NCBI GenBank assembly: GCA_030672605.1
Contig: DAOVGE010000183.1
Location: 1 to 6,435 of the forward strand
Source: Methanosarcinales archaeon
Lineage (GTDB): Archaea; Halobacteriota; Methanosarcinia; Methanosarcinales; Methanogasteraceae
Direction: 5' to 3'
DNA: 6,435 nt
In this document: one piece after another, positions 5,132-6,435 of the stretch
Numbering within the stretch: the stretch's first letter is position 1
Layout: every line of letters begins with the position of its first letter
The notes under the pieces: model-generated
Databases searched by the model: none
Seen by the model: the letters and a program-made list of their open reading frames with translations, nothing else
What the model was told of the DNA's origin: nothing
Position numbers and translations under genes: made by a program

Positions 5132-6394
5132 ATGAGTGTGAAGGGAAGGCATATAGTCCTAACAATCCTGCTCCTCGCCCTATTACTACCTCTCACATCT
5201 GCCGACATGAGTCCCAGGGGAACCATGCAGTTCAACCGGATCTACGAGACCTCTGAGCCGGTGACGCTGATCGACTACAGGCTGATCAGGTATGAAGACG
5301 AACAATGCCTAAACGAGATTGAGCTCCGCCGTTTCGAACGATTTGGATGCGCACAGAAGGAATGCCAGGCGAGTGTGTTCCCTATGAAATACAATCGCCT
5401 CATCCTCAATTTTTCTGATCGAGAGCGTCAGAGTGGTGTGTTCAACATCTCCAATTACGGCGCAGCGTTTGATGTCCATGTAACAGACTCCAAACTGATT
5501 GTGGTGGATGCCACACCTATATCGGTTGTGATATTTTGTGCGATGCCCGGTTTTGCACTATTATTTACACTGAATATAATTTTAGAACTGATAATATCCT
5601 TGATTTTTATAGCAGTCCTGGATAAGCCGATGAAAGTCATCGCAGCGGTCAGTATAGCCAACCTGATATCATTTCCGGTTCTCTGGCAATTGCTGGCTTT
5701 CGGTGACGAATTTTTGCTGCTACTTGAAGCTTTGATCGTGCTGTTTGAAGGGCTTTTCATATACTATTTCATGAAAAAGGTTATACCGATCCACCAATCG
5801 TTAACCCTCAGCCTGATACTGAATATTTGTAGTTTTATTTTCGGGATGCTGCTCGGGCTTGGCCCTAACTGGAGAATTATACCGTTCTTCTCTATCCTGT
5901 TAGCCGTTATTGTTCTATCTATCCTGGCACTCACATATCTGAAGAAGAGATATCCAGCACGTTTTATAAGAGTGTTTACAATCTCCATTATGGTGCTTGC
6001 CTGTGTAGTCGCTGGCTTGCTTGTGATGAACCTGATCGCAATCGCAAATGGACCCCTCATCTCAACCCACAAATTAAGCTGCGAACCCGAATACTATGCC
6101 AGTATAACCACAGAAGAACTACGCGAGTTTCCGCACCTTGCAAACGCAATAAAGCAGGGCAAATTCGTAGAAATGAAGCGTGAAGAAGCGGATCGGCTGT
6201 TAGCATACCTAAGAGTGAAACAATCCGGACCTCAGACGTCGTCGTCATCCAAAAAGCTCTATGTCAGAGTGAAAGGTGAATATTATGGGGTTAGAACTGG
6301 GGTGATGAAAACTCTCCATATTCGGGTGAGTTCCACATCCCAAAACCTTGCCATTTTTGTTCCTTTTTATCACCCCGTCCTCAATAGACAATAG
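5075..6394 (+). CDS. Polytopic membrane protein, copy M2 (paralog of M1) with Yip1-derived N-terminus and extended C-terminus
   Basis: The 439-residue product is a paralog of the protein at 2217-3374. GTG 5075 has GGAG at 5061-5064 (10-base spacing). ATG 5132 and GTG 5138 are alternatives that give a normal signal peptide directly; AAAGG at 5126-5130 suits GTG 5138. From residue 22 (VKGRH) the layout repeats M1: hydrophobic signal core to TSA, then an outer domain with Cys 78, 91 and 96. Six membrane segments follow at about 157-181, 184-207, 211-232, 240-262, 268-289 and 297-322, and a C-terminal domain includes EFPHLANAIKQG and KGEYYGVRT. M2 has four Ser (QTSSSS) where M1 has three. After VRT (about 408) M2 continues 31 residues with no match in M1, over T-rich sequence. 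This suggests loss of the old stop. Function is not recognised. Confidence 0.82.
   Translation: MKNVLADPNRFFSELSEKGMSVKGRHIVLTILLLALLLPLTSADMSPRGTMQFNRIYETSEPVTLIDYRLIRYEDEQCLNEIELRRFERFGCAQKECQASVFPMKYNRLILNFSDRERQSGVFNISNYGAAFDVHVTDSKLIVVDATPISVVIFCAMPGFALLFTLNIILELIISLIFIAVLDKPMKVIAAVSIANLISFPVLWQLLAFGDEFLLLLEALIVLFEGLFIYYFMKKVIPIHQSLTLSLILNICSFIFGMLLGLGPNWRIIPFFSILLAVIVLSILALTYLKKRYPARFIRVFTISIMVLACVVAGLLVMNLIAIANGPLISTHKLSCEPEYYASITTEELREFPHLANAIKQGKFVEMKREEADRLLAYLRVKQSGPQTSSSSKKLYVRVKGEYYGVRTGVMKTLHIRVSSTSQNLAIFVPFYHPVLNRQ
5300..5366 (+). repeat. Near-identical patch shared with paralog M1 (second copy)
   Basis: Partner of 2385-2451, with one difference in 67 bases, including synonymous positions. 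See the M1 patch for comparison. Confidence 0.75.
6299..6376 (+). terminator. Possible terminator region inside the M2 tail
   Basis: GGGGTGATGAAAA (6299-6311) and TTTTATCACCCC (6365-6376) are inverted repeats with one bulged base and a loop of about 53 bases. Two T5 runs lie at 6354-6358 and 6364-6368, as in archaeal T-tract terminators. They fall within the unmatched C-terminal extension of M2, which supports a former non-coding origin for that stretch. The remaining 41 bases of the window (6395-6435) show nothing recognisable. Confidence 0.35.
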
Positions 6395-6435
6395 ATACGT
6401 GGCGTGCTGAATACGGCGTGTTTCGCAAATATCGA

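Noticed and set aside
1..6435. tRNA, rRNA, CRISPR array or insertion sequence
   Set aside because: No cloverleaf-like pattern, regularly spaced repeats, transposase frame or terminal inverted repeats were seen; the repeats present are coding-sequence duplicates.

Overview
The window looks archaeal, most plausibly a euryarchaeon of the methanogen/ANME-like Methanomicrobia type. This is inferred from ribosome-binding sites of the GGTGAT and GGAG kind, GTG starts, 4-base gene overlaps, secreted tandem beta-sandwich proteins, and small Yip1-type and DUF4013-like membrane proteins. No taxonomic marker is present, so the lineage is not certain. All credible genes lie on the + strand. No RNA gene, CRISPR array, transposase or integrase was recognised.

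Layout: (1) Positions 1-138 are the C-terminal end of a secreted protein that begins outside the window. (2) Positions 156-1484 encode a second secreted protein of the same family: signal peptide, two tandem Ig-like modules and a C-terminal module. It has an apparent 1-base deletion near its end. (3) A strong hairpin with a T-rich tail (1524-1559) separates it from the next genes. (4) Positions 1591-2220 encode a lipoprotein-like protein with a PepSY-like end. (5) Positions 2217-3374, overlapping it by 4 bases, encode a membrane protein (copy M1) with a Cys-containing outer domain, about six membrane segments and a polar C-terminal domain. (6) Positions 3422-3517 are a leftover of the secreted-protein C-terminus. 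(7) Positions 3536-4312 encode a DUF4013/GPDPase_memb-like membrane protein. (8) Two tiny overlapping reading frames (4269-4376, 4369-4419) lead into (9) a Yip1-family membrane protein at 4416-5045. (10) Positions 5075-6394 encode a second copy of the membrane protein (M2). Its first 19 codons are copied from the start of a Yip1 gene, and its last ~30 codons look like read-through into former non-coding sequence.

The region reads as a locus of envelope proteins built by repeated duplication, truncation and fusion. Three copies of one ~70-bp C-terminal coding segment, two M paralogs with patches of near-identical DNA, and a Yip1 5' fragment fused in frame to M2 all point to ongoing local recombination or gene conversion. 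Every intact protein is predicted to be secreted, lipid-anchored or in the membrane, so a shared role at the cell surface is reasonable. No enzymatic activity or substrate can be read from the sequence.
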